This document shows positions 45,615 through 55,152 of a stretch of DNA of 64,000 bases, in pieces (position 1 is the stretch's first letter; every line of letters starts with the position of its first letter). Under the pieces are notes generated by a model. The model was not told the DNA's origin. It was given only the letters and a program-made list of their open reading frames with translations, and searched no databases. The DNA is taken from the NCBI GenBank assembly GCA_019359395.1, contig JAHHHK010000011.1:62001-126000 (forward strand), given 5' to 3'. Both the position numbers and the translations under genes were made by a program. This DNA comes from Komarekiella atlantica HA4396-MV6. GTDB lineage: Bacteria > Cyanobacteriota > Cyanobacteriia > Cyanobacteriales > Nostocaceae.

Positions 45615-46593
45615 TAAATTAGTTGTAATTTATCAGATATAAATTATGTTAGGTTTTGTAATACTTAAGTAGAAAATTAGTTAAACTTTTGGCTATGTAG
45701 TAGATAGTCCATAGCTATCTCTGATTTGAATTGCTTTTTTGAAAAGTAGACGGTTTCACAAAGCGATCGCTTAGATCTAAGATTATACAGATGCACTGTT
45801 GAGGCATTTCTACTTAACTAGATACATAAAGTCACCTATGCAGGCTTTTGATATCGATTAGTTTAGAATCTTCATCCTCAGTTTCCGTCTTTACTCAATA
45901 AACAGGGAAACGAAAAGGAATCAGACAACACTAGATATACTTAGTACTTTAGAGTTATCACCCTTTTATCTTGACTTTAGAATGTTCCCAAGGTCAACTC
46001 TTTTGCCGATGGCGATAGCATAGTTGTTGTTTGGGATATTTTCCAGACGGTGAACTGTAGAATCCACTATTGCTTAGGGTGCTATCATGACGATAGCGAT
46101 CGCTCATACCAACTCACTAAAATCTTGATACATATAGATTTCTCGTAGGGGCACGGCAATGCCGTGCCCCTACCAACGTATTTGTATTATTTTTAAAGTT
46201 AAATGGTATCAACTATATCAGCTTACAGGTAATCACTACCTCATTGACTGTTACTCTGAATGTAGAAGTTGTTTTTACTAACATCGCGACATTTCTTCTT
46301 AACATCACAACTTTCATAAGCAATACCGCGACATTCATCATCAACATCGCGACTTTCATTATCAATACCGCGACATTTATCACCAACATCGCGACTTTCA
46401 TAAGCAATACCACGACATTCATCACCAACATCGCGACTTTCATTATCAATACCGCGACATTCATCATCAACATCGCGATATTTCGACATAACCTATTCCC
46501 CAGTCCCCAATCCCTAGCCCCCAGTCCCCAGCCCCCAATCCCCAGTCCCCATTGCCCCTTATCCCCAGAGGGGGCCCCGAGTTCCCCAGCCCC
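45615..46593. other. 1-kb non-coding, repeat-bearing region
   Basis: Contains a 29-bp palindrome at 46145-46173 (GTAGGGGCACGGC and its complement, another common cyanobacterial repeat), ten tandem 21-bp units at 46280-46489, and a C-rich heptamer block at 46498-46605. No gene can be supported in the first 500 bp. Confidence 0.7.
46280..46489. repeat. Ten tandem 21-bp repeats
   Basis: Units alternate between two types, AACATCGCGACTTTCAT- and AATACCGCGACATTCAT-, giving a 42-bp higher order. All three frames of the minus strand, and one on the plus strand, stay open because 21 is a multiple of three. Heptapeptide readings include NIATFIS/NTATFII (plus) and SRDVDDE/CRGIDNE (minus). No ribosome site or family supports translation. 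Confidence 0.92.
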
Positions 46594-48594
46594 CTACTCC
46601 CCAGGTGAACAAAGTTGCTGCACTCCTTGAGGAAGTTGCCGACAGATTTGTTGAAATCCTTGAGGATTCAGTTGCAACCAAGCCAATAATCCCAAACTTG
46701 CACCTCCCACAAGCAACGCCAACACTCTCGCCAGCATTACCAAGCGTTTACTGCGATTAGGTTTTTTAATTAAGGTTGATGGAATTTTTGGGCTTATAAA
46801 TGGTTCCTCTGAAATATCCAAATCTAGGTCTAAATCTAGTAGCGCTTGCGAACTTTCTGTCAAAGAGGTTGAGTCTTCTTGTTCTTGTTGTTCTTGTTCT
46901 TGTGGTTCTGCTTCTACAATCTCTAATGAGTGCGGCGTTGGAGTAAAAGGTACTAAATACTCTGATGAGACACGGCAATAAGTGAGAACAACCGACGTAT
47001 TATCATGACCATTTTTCGTGTTTGCCAGATTAATCAAATCGCGGACAGCATCTTCAACTGTAAGTTGACGTGTCAAGATAGGTGTTGCGTAATCCTGCCA
47101 AGATTGTTCTACCCAGTTATTGTCGCTTAAACCGTCAGAACACAGTAGCAATATGCCGTCTTCTTCCAAAATGAATCGCTGAATCTTGATATGCAAAGAT
47201 TCTGCATCTTTTGTGCCCAATGCTTGTGTCAGAGCAGTAGCATCTGGTCTAAGAAGCGCTTTTCGATATAAACTCCTAGCAAAGCGCACTTCTCGCGTCG
47301 CCACATCATCATCTACTGTGAGTAACTGACAATAGTTGCGAGTAATCCAATAAGCACGGCTATCGCCGACATTCACTAAGTAAAGTTCATGGGCATTTTC
47401 TGAACGCCATCCAGCAGTTGTTTGTACTCGTTGCGGCACTTGCACTGCCATCACGAGGGTTGTAGCCATGCGTTCTCTACCCTGGCGTTTTTGCTCCTGA
47501 TTGCGGGCGTAAATCACGTTATTTACTACCCGTAAGCTAGCCTCTAATTGTTCTTGCAATAATTTTGGCGGTACGAGTTCAGTTTGTTCGGCTACCTCTG
47601 CTAATAAAGCCCGAACTTGCAACTTCAAAGACTGTACTGCTAACTGACTGGCAACCTCGCCGCCTTCATGTCCGCCAATGCCATCGCAAACAATTGACAG
47701 CGGCAGTATGGGGTAATCTAAGTTATTGGAACTAGTGGGGTAGTAACTATCTTCATTTTGTATCATTACTGGGCCAGTATCGCTAGCCCCAGACACTTTT
47801 AGGCTTAATGGTAATTCTGCTACAGATGATAGTAATAACTCATTAAGTTGAGTGGAAATAGCTTCTAATTCTACCCCAGTTTCACACATCTGCTGGACTA
47901 TATTCTTTAACTTTTCGGCTACTGGTGTCTTTGCAGATGCTACCCAAGGCTGCCAACATTGTCCCAGATTTTGTAGAGACGTTTCATCATGTAGAGACGT
48001 TTGATCATGTAGAGACGTTTCATGAAACGTCTCTACAAGTTCCAATAATCGCACACACCAACCCTGGACTCTCAAATTATTCAGCACTAGTAAACTGCGA
48101 GCGACTCCCAATTCCGATAGAGGTGTCCAAAGCTGAAGAATTTGCCACAGCCAATAAACTTGTCGTACCGCTGTTGCTTGCTCCCAGGCATCAGTAATAG
48201 TTGGGTAAATATGTCCCGTCTCATCTATCGGCACATTTTCTAGCAAGAGAATATCATTTCCATCTTCCTCAAAAGAACGAGCAAAACCATAAGCCTGGGG
48301 TAGATGCAACCGTTGATATAATCGGAGGTAAGGAACTACTTCTTTTGGCAATTCTTCAGGCACATCGGGTGGTAGTCCGGGTTGAGTATCCAGCCAAATC
48401 TGGTACGTAATAACCTCATACCTATCTGCTACTTTTGTGCCTGGTGGGATTTTTGCAGAAAAGGAGCCAGTAGCCCAGAGATAGCGGTGGACTAGAGGAG
48501 TTTGACAACTTGCACAAAGCCTATCTCCTACAGGATTGATGGGGTTATTGCAGCTTGGATTTATACAATAAATTATCCGTTGAGTAGAAATCAT
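46594..48594 (-). CDS. PP2C-type protein phosphatase with zinc ribbon and membrane tail
   Basis: 666 aa. N-terminal zinc ribbon (CINPSCNNP ... CASCQTPL, residues 10-32), then a domain of about 200 residues, possibly a degenerate kinase fold, then a PPM phosphatase domain (about 275-545) with metal ligands in NEDSYYP, VCDGIGGHEGGEVAS, VNVGDSRAYW, LLLCSDGLSD and GHDNTSVVL. One membrane helix near the C-terminus (LVMLARVLALLVGGASLGLLA). Removes phosphate from Ser/Thr of proteins; targets unknown. Around residues 188-205 an in-frame repeat gives TSLHDQTSLHDETSL. The last residues run into a heptamer tract. Confidence 0.9.
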   Translation of the reverse strand: MISTQRIIYCINPSCNNPINPVGDRLCASCQTPLVHRYLWATGSFSAKIPPGTKVADRYEVITYQIWLDTQPGLPPDVPEELPKEVVPYLRLYQRLHLPQAYGFARSFEEDGNDILLLENVPIDETGHIYPTITDAWEQATAVRQVYWLWQILQLWTPLSELGVARSLLVLNNLRVQGWCVRLLELVETFHETSLHDQTSLHDETSLQNLGQCWQPWVASAKTPVAEKLKNIVQQMCETGVELEAISTQLNELLLSSVAELPLSLKVSGASDTGPVMIQNEDSYYPTSSNNLDYPILPLSIVCDGIGGHEGGEVASQLAVQSLKLQVRALLAEVAEQTELVPPKLLQEQLEASLRVVNNVIYARNQEQKRQGRERMATTLVMAVQVPQRVQTTAGWRSENAHELYLVNVGDSRAYWITRNYCQLLTVDDDVATREVRFARSLYRKALLRPDATALTQALGTKDAESLHIKIQRFILEEDGILLLCSDGLSDNNWVEQSWQDYATPILTRQLTVEDAVRDLINLANTKNGHDNTSVVLTYCRVSSEYLVPFTPTPHSLEIVEAEPQEQEQQEQEDSTSLTESSQALLDLDLDLDISEEPFISPKIPSTLIKKPNRSKRLVMLARVLALLVGGASLGLLAWLQLNPQGFQQICRQLPQGVQQLCSPGE
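47973..48036. repeat. Three 18-bp GTAGAGACGTTT repeats inside the phosphatase gene
   Basis: Starts at 47973, 47991 and 48009; the third completes a palindrome (GTAGAGACGTTTCATGAAAC plus complement). Period 18 keeps the phosphatase frame open, coding ETFHETSLHDQTSLHDETSL. Confidence 0.9.
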
Positions 48595-48827
48595 AAAGGT
48601 ATAAATTTAACAAACTAATAAACTCGTGAATTTCGATTAAATTTAGCAGTCATAAACTTGAAGGCTAGAATAGACTGGATTCGTGTACCCCTGGCTACAC
48701 CCTGTTACTGAAATTAATCAAAATTTTTGGTAAAAAGACCAAGTTTTGCTTTCTGTAAATAGTTAGCCTCTGGGTGTATCTAATCATAGAAATGCATTTA
48801 AGTGAATGTAGTCTCTAGGATGGCGCC

Positions 48828-49259
48828 ATGCCAAGTTTTACCTTAATCTGGCTGATAGCAGGAGCAGTTCTGTGTTTGATGGAACTGTTTTTACCATCGG
48901 CTTTTATCGCTTTCTTGATGGGAATCAGCGCTTTTGTGGTGGCGTTGCTGTCTCAAGTAGGTTTGCGAAGTTTATGGCTGCAAGTTTTGGTTTGGCTGTT
49001 GCTTTCCAGCGTGCTAGTTGTGCTTTCCCGCCGATTTTTGCAACCGCGACGACGCAAGTCGAAACTTCAAGATGCAGTTATGGCTGAGACTTTAACAGAA
49101 ATTCCGGTCGGGAAAACAGGGCGGGTACTATACGAGGGAAATTCTTGGCAAGCACGATGTGACGATGACATCGGCATAGCACCCCATCAAAGGGTTTATG
49201 TGGTTAGAAGAGAAGGGACTACTTTGATTGTGATACCAGAAAACTTGTTGCATTCTTAG
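48828..49259 (+). CDS. NfeD-family membrane protein
   Basis: 143 aa. Three membrane helices (about 5-25, 28-48, 52-68) and a C-terminal OB-fold domain (GKTGRVLYEGNSWQARCDDDIGIAPHQRVYVVRREGTTLIVIPE). It is the short NfeD form without a protease domain. NfeD genes are usually coupled to SPFH proteins, and one follows here 165 bp later, so they probably work together in membrane microdomain organisation. Confidence 0.92.
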   Translation: MPSFTLIWLIAGAVLCLMELFLPSAFIAFLMGISAFVVALLSQVGLRSLWLQVLVWLLLSSVLVVLSRRFLQPRRRKSKLQDAVMAETLTEIPVGKTGRVLYEGNSWQARCDDDIGIAPHQRVYVVRREGTTLIVIPENLLHS

Positions 49260-49315
49260 TTATTGGGCATAGGGTTCTCTCACTAACCCTGTCAAAGTCT
49301 AGCGTTCAACATTTA

Positions 49316-49390
49316 ATGTTCTTTGTGTCTTTGTGCCTCTGTGGTTAATTAAATTAATTTTTTTCACCACAAAGACACTAAGGCACTAAG
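49316..49390. repeat. Imperfect inverted repeat between nfeD and the SPFH gene
   Basis: CTTTGTGTCTTTGTGCC and, about 20 bp on, GGCACTAAG preceded by ACCACAAAGACACTAA: 26-bp arms with about seven mismatches. It would form a stem in a joint transcript. Such TTTGTG/CACAAAG blocks are common between genes in this genome type. Confidence 0.7.
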
Positions 49391-49424
49391 TAAAATTTAA
49401 TACTTAAAAATCAGGAGACTCGTA

Positions 49425-50435
49425 ATGGAACAGTTATTTTTGTTAGTCTTTTTAGCCCTTGGTGGTTCTGCTGTAGCTGGGTCTGTGAGAGTTATCAGTC
49501 AGGGCAATGAGGCGCTAGTAGAAAGATTAGGTAGTTATAACAAAAAATTGGAACCAGGGTTAAACTTTGTGATTCCTTTTCTAGATAAGACTGTTTACCA
49601 TGAAACCATCCGCGAAAAAGTCTTAGACATTCCTCCGCAAAAATGTATTACCCGCGACAATGTGGGAATTGAGGTGGATGCGGTGGTTTATTGGCGGATA
49701 GTCGATATGGAAAAAGCTTGGTATAAGGTAGAAAATCTCCAGTCGGCAATGGTCAATTTGGTGCTTACCCAAATTCGCGCGGAAATGGGACAACTAGAGT
49801 TGGATCAAACTTTTACGGCTCGTGCTCAAATTAATGAACTTTTGTTGCGGGATTTGGATATTTCTACTGATCCTTGGGGCGTGAAAGTGACGCGGGTGGA
49901 ACTGCGAGATATTATTCCTTCTCAAGCGGTGCGGGAGTCGATGGAATTGCAAATGTCGGCAGAACGGCGTAAACGGGCAGCGATTTTGACCTCTGAAGGC
50001 GATCGCGAATCTGCTGTAAATAGTGCTAGAGGTAAAGCTGAGGCGCAAATTCTTGATGCTGAAGCGCGTCAAAAAGCGACAATTCTCCAAGCAGAAGCGC
50101 AACAAAAGACAATTGTGCTGCAAGCGCAAGCAGAACGCCAGCAACAAGTTCTAAAAGCACAAGCAACAGCAGAGGCACTGCAAATTATCACTAACACCAT
50201 GAAAACTGAACCAGGCGCAAAGGAAGCGTTACAGTTTTTACTAGCCCAAAATTATCTAGAAATGGGAACAAAGATTGGCAGCAGCGATAGCAGCAAAGTG
50301 ATGTTTATGGATCCACGCAGTATCCCTGCTACCCTTGAAGGAATGCGTTCCATTGTTTCAGACAACACTAGTGGAAATTCTAACCCCTTGTTTGGTGGTG
50401 AAATGCCAACGGTAAATAATAACCGCCCCAATTAA
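49425..50435 (+). CDS. SPFH/band 7 (stomatin-like, paraslipin) protein
   Basis: 336 aa. N-terminal membrane segment (about 4-22), SPFH domain ([67 protein letters not shown]) and a long Ala/Gln/Glu-rich coiled coil ([21 protein letters not shown]). Oligomeric scaffold of the plasma or thylakoid membrane. Likely partner: NfeD gene just upstream. Confidence 0.94.
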   Translation: MEQLFLLVFLALGGSAVAGSVRVISQGNEALVERLGSYNKKLEPGLNFVIPFLDKTVYHETIREKVLDIPPQKCITRDNVGIEVDAVVYWRIVDMEKAWYKVENLQSAMVNLVLTQIRAEMGQLELDQTFTARAQINELLLRDLDISTDPWGVKVTRVELRDIIPSQAVRESMELQMSAERRKRAAILTSEGDRESAVNSARGKAEAQILDAEARQKATILQAEAQQKTIVLQAQAERQQQVLKAQATAEALQIITNTMKTEPGAKEALQFLLAQNYLEMGTKIGSSDSSKVMFMDPRSIPATLEGMRSIVSDNTSGNSNPLFGGEMPTVNNNRPN

Positions 50436-50626
50436 ATCAGTGAACAGTGAACAGTAAACAGTAAACAGTTATCAAGGCGTCTGGTGGGGATTTAAACTCG
50501 CTAGATAGTGTTTGCCACTAATTGGCTTTGGGTTATTAGTTTTCAGTTGTCAGTACTAGCCCCCTTAGTGGTTCCCCTTAAACCCAATTATCTTGACTGT
50601 TAACTGTTAACTGTCAAGAGTTCCTT

Positions 50627-51235
50627 TTAGCCAATGGGAGGATTTCCAGGATTCACCGCGTGAACATATTCGCTACCCGATCGCGGTCTTCCTCGTTTAT
50701 AATAAGCTTCTTCTGGTTTGCCCCATCCTAGCTGCAAAATCATTTCCAAAAAGCTAGAGTTTTCCCACTTCCACAAACTTGCCCATTCTGTTCTTTGAGC
50801 AATCCTCTCTACATCAAGTGTGATAATTTGTTGGTATTGTTTGCTATTATTAAAACTCAAATATAAGTCCATCCCTTCAGTGACTTCATACCAAAATTTT
50901 AAAATAGAATTTTTTGCAGATTTCAATACTTCTAAGTCATTAGTTAGCGCAATTAATTCAGTGTCAACTTCTGGATACTGCAAGCTTTTACCTTTGACTT
51001 TTACCTCTTTCCAAACAATACCTGAAATTTGATGCTCTCTCTGGTATTCGTGAATGGCAGCTTTGAAATCTTGATAGGCAGTAAACTGTTGCAACCCATC
51101 AGTTCTGATAAACTGATCAATTACAGGATTCCCAGAAACCGGGACTTCTAATTTCAGCCGCTTTCCTTTAAGGCAAGCTTGGCGTTCGGCTGCCAAAATT
51201 TGGATTAGCTCCTCGGTAGTGTAAAGCTTTGACAT
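50627..51235 (-). CDS. Conserved hypothetical cyanobacterial protein
   Basis: 202 aa, soluble, helical. Begins MSKLYTTEELIQILAAERQACLKGKRLKL and contains GIVWKEVKVKGKSLQYP and FWYEVTEGMDLYLSF; ends in a disordered GNPPIG tail. I know of similar open reading frames in Nostocales but no function. Heptamer repeats (AACAGTA, GTTAACT) fill the 190 bp on its 3' side. Confidence 0.72.
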   Translation of the reverse strand: MSKLYTTEELIQILAAERQACLKGKRLKLEVPVSGNPVIDQFIRTDGLQQFTAYQDFKAAIHEYQREHQISGIVWKEVKVKGKSLQYPEVDTELIALTNDLEVLKSAKNSILKFWYEVTEGMDLYLSFNNSKQYQQIITLDVERIAQRTEWASLWKWENSSFLEMILQLGWGKPEEAYYKRGRPRSGSEYVHAVNPGNPPIG

Positions 51236-51241
51236 CAGAAC

Positions 51242-51345
51242 ATACTCTATTAGTCATTAGTCATCTCTTGAAAAGTTTGATCCGAGGCTTCCTCTCTACG
51301 AGACGCTTTGCGAACGGATCAAACTTTTCGCTTAGTCATCAGTCA
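51242..51345. repeat. Inverted-repeat element GAAAAGTTTGATCCG
   Basis: GAAAAGTTTGATCCG (51267-51281) pairs exactly with CGGATCAAACTTTTC (51315-51329) across 33 bp. Outside the arms are AGTCATTAGTCAT-like sequences in direct orientation. It is related to the CTTTTCAAGACA palindrome at 34638. Non-coding. Confidence 0.85.
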
Positions 51346-51509
51346 TTAGTTATTCGCTATAGACTATAAACTAGGGATTAACTCCTAACTTGTTGTCAGA
51401 TGGTAGATATTTCAAGCAGATATTTAAATATTATCTCTTGCCAGAATGGGGAATGTAGTAGCACATAGCACGAAAAATTAGGGCAGACCTATTTGGCCTA
51501 CCCTAAAAG

Positions 51510-52100
51510 TTATTTAGCTAACTCACTACTGAACTCGTTGAAGGCACGCCGTTTTAACTGTGCTGTTTCAGTACGAGGTAATAAATCAAACACTTGGCGA
51601 AGGCGATCGTCTATTTCCTCATAAGCTACTTGACCTTTCTTATTCAAAAGTACTTGACCTGACTTATCAAACACCACGATTTGAGGAACACTCCCAGAAT
51701 AGTAATATCCTGGTTCTGTAGGGTTATAAGTCTTTTTAGATGGGATGGTATCTACATTAACCGGGATAATTTCTGCCGCTCGACCGTAAAATTCTTGTAT
51801 CCGCGAAATGGAGATAGCATATTTTTTGCAATCGCTGCTGTCATCCACATACAAAGCCAATACCGTGGGTTTATGTTCTGCTAAAGCCTGTGCTAGTGTC
51901 TGTCTGGGAGGGACTAATGAACCATTGCCAGCATAAACTACAAAAATGTTGCCGTCATACAAATCGTTATTGATACCAGCATACGCAGGTTGAGTACTCA
52001 GAATTAACAGGCAAGCGAGCAGCAGCAGGCATTTAGACATCAACCGTCGCCAGTCAGCAATTTTGTTATGTAAAAAAAGAAACTTTATGCTATTCATCAA
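51510..52100 (-). CDS. Exported thioredoxin-like protein (possible photosystem I accumulation factor)
   Basis: 196 aa. Signal peptide in the first 40 residues (MSKCLLLLACLLILSTQPAYA, cut after AYA), so it may really start at the inner Met (residue 21). The rest has a thioredoxin-like layout: VLALYVDDSSDCKKYAISI, PVNVDTIPSKK, SGSVPQIVVFDKSGQVLLNKKGQ. The CxxC is replaced by a single Cys, so it is unlikely to act as a dithiol reductase. I recall related cyanobacterial proteins annotated as thylakoid photosystem I accumulation factor; that assignment is tentative. Probably in the thylakoid lumen or periplasm. Confidence 0.7.
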   Translation of the reverse strand: MMNSIKFLFLHNKIADWRRLMSKCLLLLACLLILSTQPAYAGINNDLYDGNIFVVYAGNGSLVPPRQTLAQALAEHKPTVLALYVDDSSDCKKYAISISRIQEFYGRAAEIIPVNVDTIPSKKTYNPTEPGYYYSGSVPQIVVFDKSGQVLLNKKGQVAYEEIDDRLRQVFDLLPRTETAQLKRRAFNEFSSELAK

Positions 52101-52364
52101 AGAGAACCTTGCAAGCTACTATTTGTCGTAAGTCTGTGCTGAATTTGGCAAACTGGGCTGGATATATAATTACGCCCACGCACTATTTTTTAAGATAACG
52201 CCTACTGAGATTATCTCTTGCAAGCGGCTGATATTACCGTCCAAGATTCTTTGCAAGTGTGATGTTATAACTGGCTTTTTGAGTCAGGATTCGCTAAACT
52301 CACAGGATTAAATTTGAAACTAAAGACTATCAGTTAGTAATCGCCAGAAGATTAGGGTACGGAT

Positions 52365-53702
52365 GTGGGAAAGAAAATACAACTCATAGATAGACTGCGA
52401 CTTGGTTTAGCGGTGTCAGTGGCAAAAAGCGTGACGTTTTTAGTGCGATCGCTGCGTCTAGGTGCTGCTAGTGTATTACCAGGCTCAATTGCTCGTCGTA
52501 TCGAACCCCGATTATTGCAACTATTAAGTCAGCAAGTGAAAAACGGGGTGATTTTGATTGCTGGTACTAATGGCAAAACTACCACAGCGCTGCTTTTATG
52601 CACAATCCTAGAACGCAAAGGCTACCGCATTGCTCATAACTCTACAGGTGCAAATCTAGAAAATGGCTTAATGACAGCACTTATAGAGAACACCAACTTG
52701 GTGGGTACGCTGGATGTTGATTATGCCATTTTGGAAGTGGATGAAAATATTGTACCGAAAGTATTGACACCGCTCCAACCGCAAATCATTCTCTGTTTAA
52801 ACTTGTTCCGCGACCAACTTGATAGATACGGCGAAGTAGACACAATTAGCAAACGTTGGACAAAGGTAATCTCTACACTACCAGCAGAAACGGTGGTAAT
52901 TCCCAATGCTGACGACCCAACTTTATCTTATCTTGGTCAGCAGTTACCCCAACGGGTGCTATTTTTTGGCTTAAATGAACCAAAACACTATCTAGAAGCA
53001 ATTCCTCACGCCGTTGATTCTATATATTGTCCTAAATGTGGACATTCCTTAGATTATCAAGGTGTCTACTTGTCGCACCTGGGAGATTTTACCTGTCCTA
53101 ACTGTGGCTTTAGTAAAAGTAAACCAACTCTAGAAAGCAGCGAATGGCAACAAATTCTTGTTGGTTTATACAATAAATATAATACTTTAGCTGCTGTTAC
53201 TGCGGCTATTGAGCTAGGAGTTGATGAAGCGACAATCAGAGATACTATTAACAACTTCCAAGCTGCTTTTGGTCGTGCTGAAGATTTGGTAATAAACGGT
53301 AAACGGGTACGGATTCTATTATCAAAAAATCCTGTAGGCACAAATGAAACAATTCGCGTGGTTACTCAAAGTACTGATAAAACCACACTACTAGTATTGA
53401 ACGATCGCACACCCGATGGCACTGATGTATCCTGGATTTGGGACGTTGATACAGAGAAATTAGTAGAACGAGGAGGGACTTTAGTAGTGAGTGGCGATCG
53501 CGTCTATGATATGGCACTACGTTTACGCTATAGTGAAAAGTCCACTCCGACTAACTTAAATCTGATTGTCGAAGAAGATTTAAAGCAGGCGATCGCTACT
53601 GCATTAGAGCATACACCAAACAATGAAACTTTACACATTCTGCCAACTTATTCAGCCATGCTAGAAGTGCGAGAAGTTCTAACTGGTCGTAAGATTCTCT
53701 AA
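52365..53702 (+). CDS. murT: MurT-type lipid II isoglutaminyl synthase subunit
   Basis: 445 aa. GTG start (an overlapping ATG leads nowhere). Mur-ligase fold: ATP loop LIAGTNGKTTTALLL (about 64-78), FRDQLDRYGE, a four-Cys zinc ribbon (CPKCG ... CPNCG, about 224-250) special to MurT, and the C-terminal DUF1727 part (KNPVGTNETIRVV, LVLNDRTPDGTDVSWIWD). With GatD it amidates the D-Glu of the peptidoglycan stem. In most genomes murT and gatD are adjacent; here gatD starts 1,450 bp later. Confidence 0.93.
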   Translation: MGKKIQLIDRLRLGLAVSVAKSVTFLVRSLRLGAASVLPGSIARRIEPRLLQLLSQQVKNGVILIAGTNGKTTTALLLCTILERKGYRIAHNSTGANLENGLMTALIENTNLVGTLDVDYAILEVDENIVPKVLTPLQPQIILCLNLFRDQLDRYGEVDTISKRWTKVISTLPAETVVIPNADDPTLSYLGQQLPQRVLFFGLNEPKHYLEAIPHAVDSIYCPKCGHSLDYQGVYLSHLGDFTCPNCGFSKSKPTLESSEWQQILVGLYNKYNTLAAVTAAIELGVDEATIRDTINNFQAAFGRAEDLVINGKRVRILLSKNPVGTNETIRVVTQSTDKTTLLVLNDRTPDGTDVSWIWDVDTEKLVERGGTLVVSGDRVYDMALRLRYSEKSTPTNLNLIVEEDLKQAIATALEHTPNNETLHILPTYSAMLEVREVLTGRKIL

Positions 53703-53765
53703 GTTAGGAACTGGGGACTGGGCAAAAATCTCTCGTAGAATTGAGAGACTTTAGATTGGGATGAT

Positions 53766-54170
53766 ATGGGAGATAGAGGTTTTGAGTCTTTAGACTTCTA
53801 TCAAGATAGCCTCAAGCTGCTAAAAGCGGCTTATCGACTAGCAGATAGTTTGCCAGATTTTGAGCGTTTCAATTTGAGCGATCAATTACGAAGAGCTGCT
53901 TGCAGTGTTTTACTGAACATAGCTGAGGGCTATGGTCGTTATCATTACCTAGATAGATTGCGTTTTATGTACATTGCTCGTGGCTCATTAACTGAAACGA
54001 AAAGCGCCTTTATTATTGCTGAGAGCTTGGGGTATTGTAATACGGAACAATTGCACTGGGTTAGTCAGCTTAAAGACCAAATTGAAAAAGGTCTTAACGG
54101 TTACTGTCGTTTCATTCGTTCCCAACAACAAGCTAAAGAAGAATATGGTACTCGATTAGGTAATTGGTAA
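53766..54170 (+). CDS. Four-helix-bundle protein (23S rRNA IVS family)
   Basis: 134 aa. Family marks: FESLDFYQDSLKLLKAAYRLADSLP, LSDQLRRAACSVLLNIAEGYGR and FMYIARGSLTETKSAFIIAESLG. These proteins form pentameric helix bundles; some are coded in rRNA intervening sequences, others, as here, stand alone and are often near repeats or mobile DNA. It lies between murT and gatD and is followed by a C-rich heptamer tract. Confidence 0.9.
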   Translation: MGDRGFESLDFYQDSLKLLKAAYRLADSLPDFERFNLSDQLRRAACSVLLNIAEGYGRYHYLDRLRFMYIARGSLTETKSAFIIAESLGYCNTEQLHWVSQLKDQIEKGLNGYCRFIRSQQQAKEEYGTRLGNW

Positions 54171-54221
54171 TTGAGTACTGGATATTGGTACTTAGTGTAG
54201 GGAAAATTCTTTTCTACTCTC

Positions 54222-54297
54222 AATCCCCAATCCCCAATCCCCAGTCCCCAGTCCCTAGTCCCCAGTCCCCAGTCCCCAGTCCCCAGTCCCCAGTCCT
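54222..54297. repeat. CCCCAGT/CCCCAAT heptamer tract
   Basis: Ten tandem heptamers between two convergent genes. It reaches into the last codons of the minus-strand gene. Confidence 0.92.
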
Positions 54298-54697
54298 ATT
54301 GCAACTTAACTGCTGCACGCTGTATTGGTAAAACCTCTTCTAAACTCATCTCGTGGTCAGCGGTAATATGACTATTACAACAGATAGTGCTAAAGAAAAG
54401 TTGCTGACCAACTAGTTCAGAAAAGTGTTTTTCTAGAAGTAACCGTGATGTAATATCACCTAATAAATCTGCTAGGTCTTTCGTTAATTGGTCTTTGTCA
54501 TCACGGTGAACCATTCTATATTTGAAATTTGATTCACCAATTAAATCTTTTACTGCCAAGTCAAACTTGTCTTCCTTCCCCTGAACATAAGCAAAAGATT
54601 GTTCCTCTAAGAACTTCCAAGCCTCTGGAAAAATCTCACGAATTTTTTCCAGATGATTCTCAATTTGGTAGACCAAAGTAGCCGTTTTACAATCCAT
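54296..54697 (-). CDS. Hypothetical protein
   Basis: 133 aa, soluble, acidic, mostly helical (LVYQIENHLEKIREIFPEAWKFLEE, DLADLLGDITSRLLLEKHFSELV). Two adjacent Cys (TICCNSH). No family recognised. It sits on the opposite strand between murT and gatD and may have come in with the neighbouring four-helix-bundle gene. Confidence 0.55.
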   Translation of the reverse strand: MDCKTATLVYQIENHLEKIREIFPEAWKFLEEQSFAYVQGKEDKFDLAVKDLIGESNFKYRMVHRDDKDQLTKDLADLLGDITSRLLLEKHFSELVGQQLFFSTICCNSHITADHEMSLEEVLPIQRAAVKLQ

Positions 54698-55152
54698 ATG
54701 GCAATTTATTAAGTTATCAAATAAACCCTGTAACCTTGTAATATTACGGCTAAGTAGGGAGACTTAAACTGATAAAGAAATATTTATTAAAATTTGCCAA
54801 CTATTCTTTTAAGAAAGGGTGAAATTCTGACTAAAAAACTGTTACATAAAATACTAAAGTAACTTGTTTTTAAAGTTAAATAAATCTGTAGAATAGACTT
54901 AAATACAGGTAAAAGGTTTGCGACAACGTTAAATCATCAAATCATTGATTTCTAGTTATTATCAAGATTTCTTGACGAAATCAATTCATTGGGTGAATAA
55001 TCAGACTAAGATTTATACTTACTCATTTAAATAGTTAGTGATACACTTTTTTTACAAGTCAACACGCAACCGAGAACAGATTTATTATATGCACCGGATT
55101 CTCAAAGCATAGAAAGAAAAAGTTATGAGTTATCAGTTATGAGTGAGGAGTT
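54698..55152. other. 455-bp intergenic region upstream of gatD
   Basis: AT-rich; nothing coding. It ends in GTTATGAGTTATCAGTTATGAGTGAGGAGTT-like heptamers that run right up to the gatD start codon and seem to supply its ribosome site. Confidence 0.6.

Noticed and set aside
46213-46489. Minus-strand frames with SRDVDDE or MLVMNVAV repeats
   Set aside because: Open only because the 21-bp repeat is a multiple of three; no ribosome site and no unique flanking protein sequence. Kept as a repeat.
46244-46630. Plus-strand frame NIATFIS... followed by a Pro/Ser-rich tail
   Set aside because: Reads the tandem array and then the C-rich heptamer tract, and runs over the 3' end of the PP2C gene.
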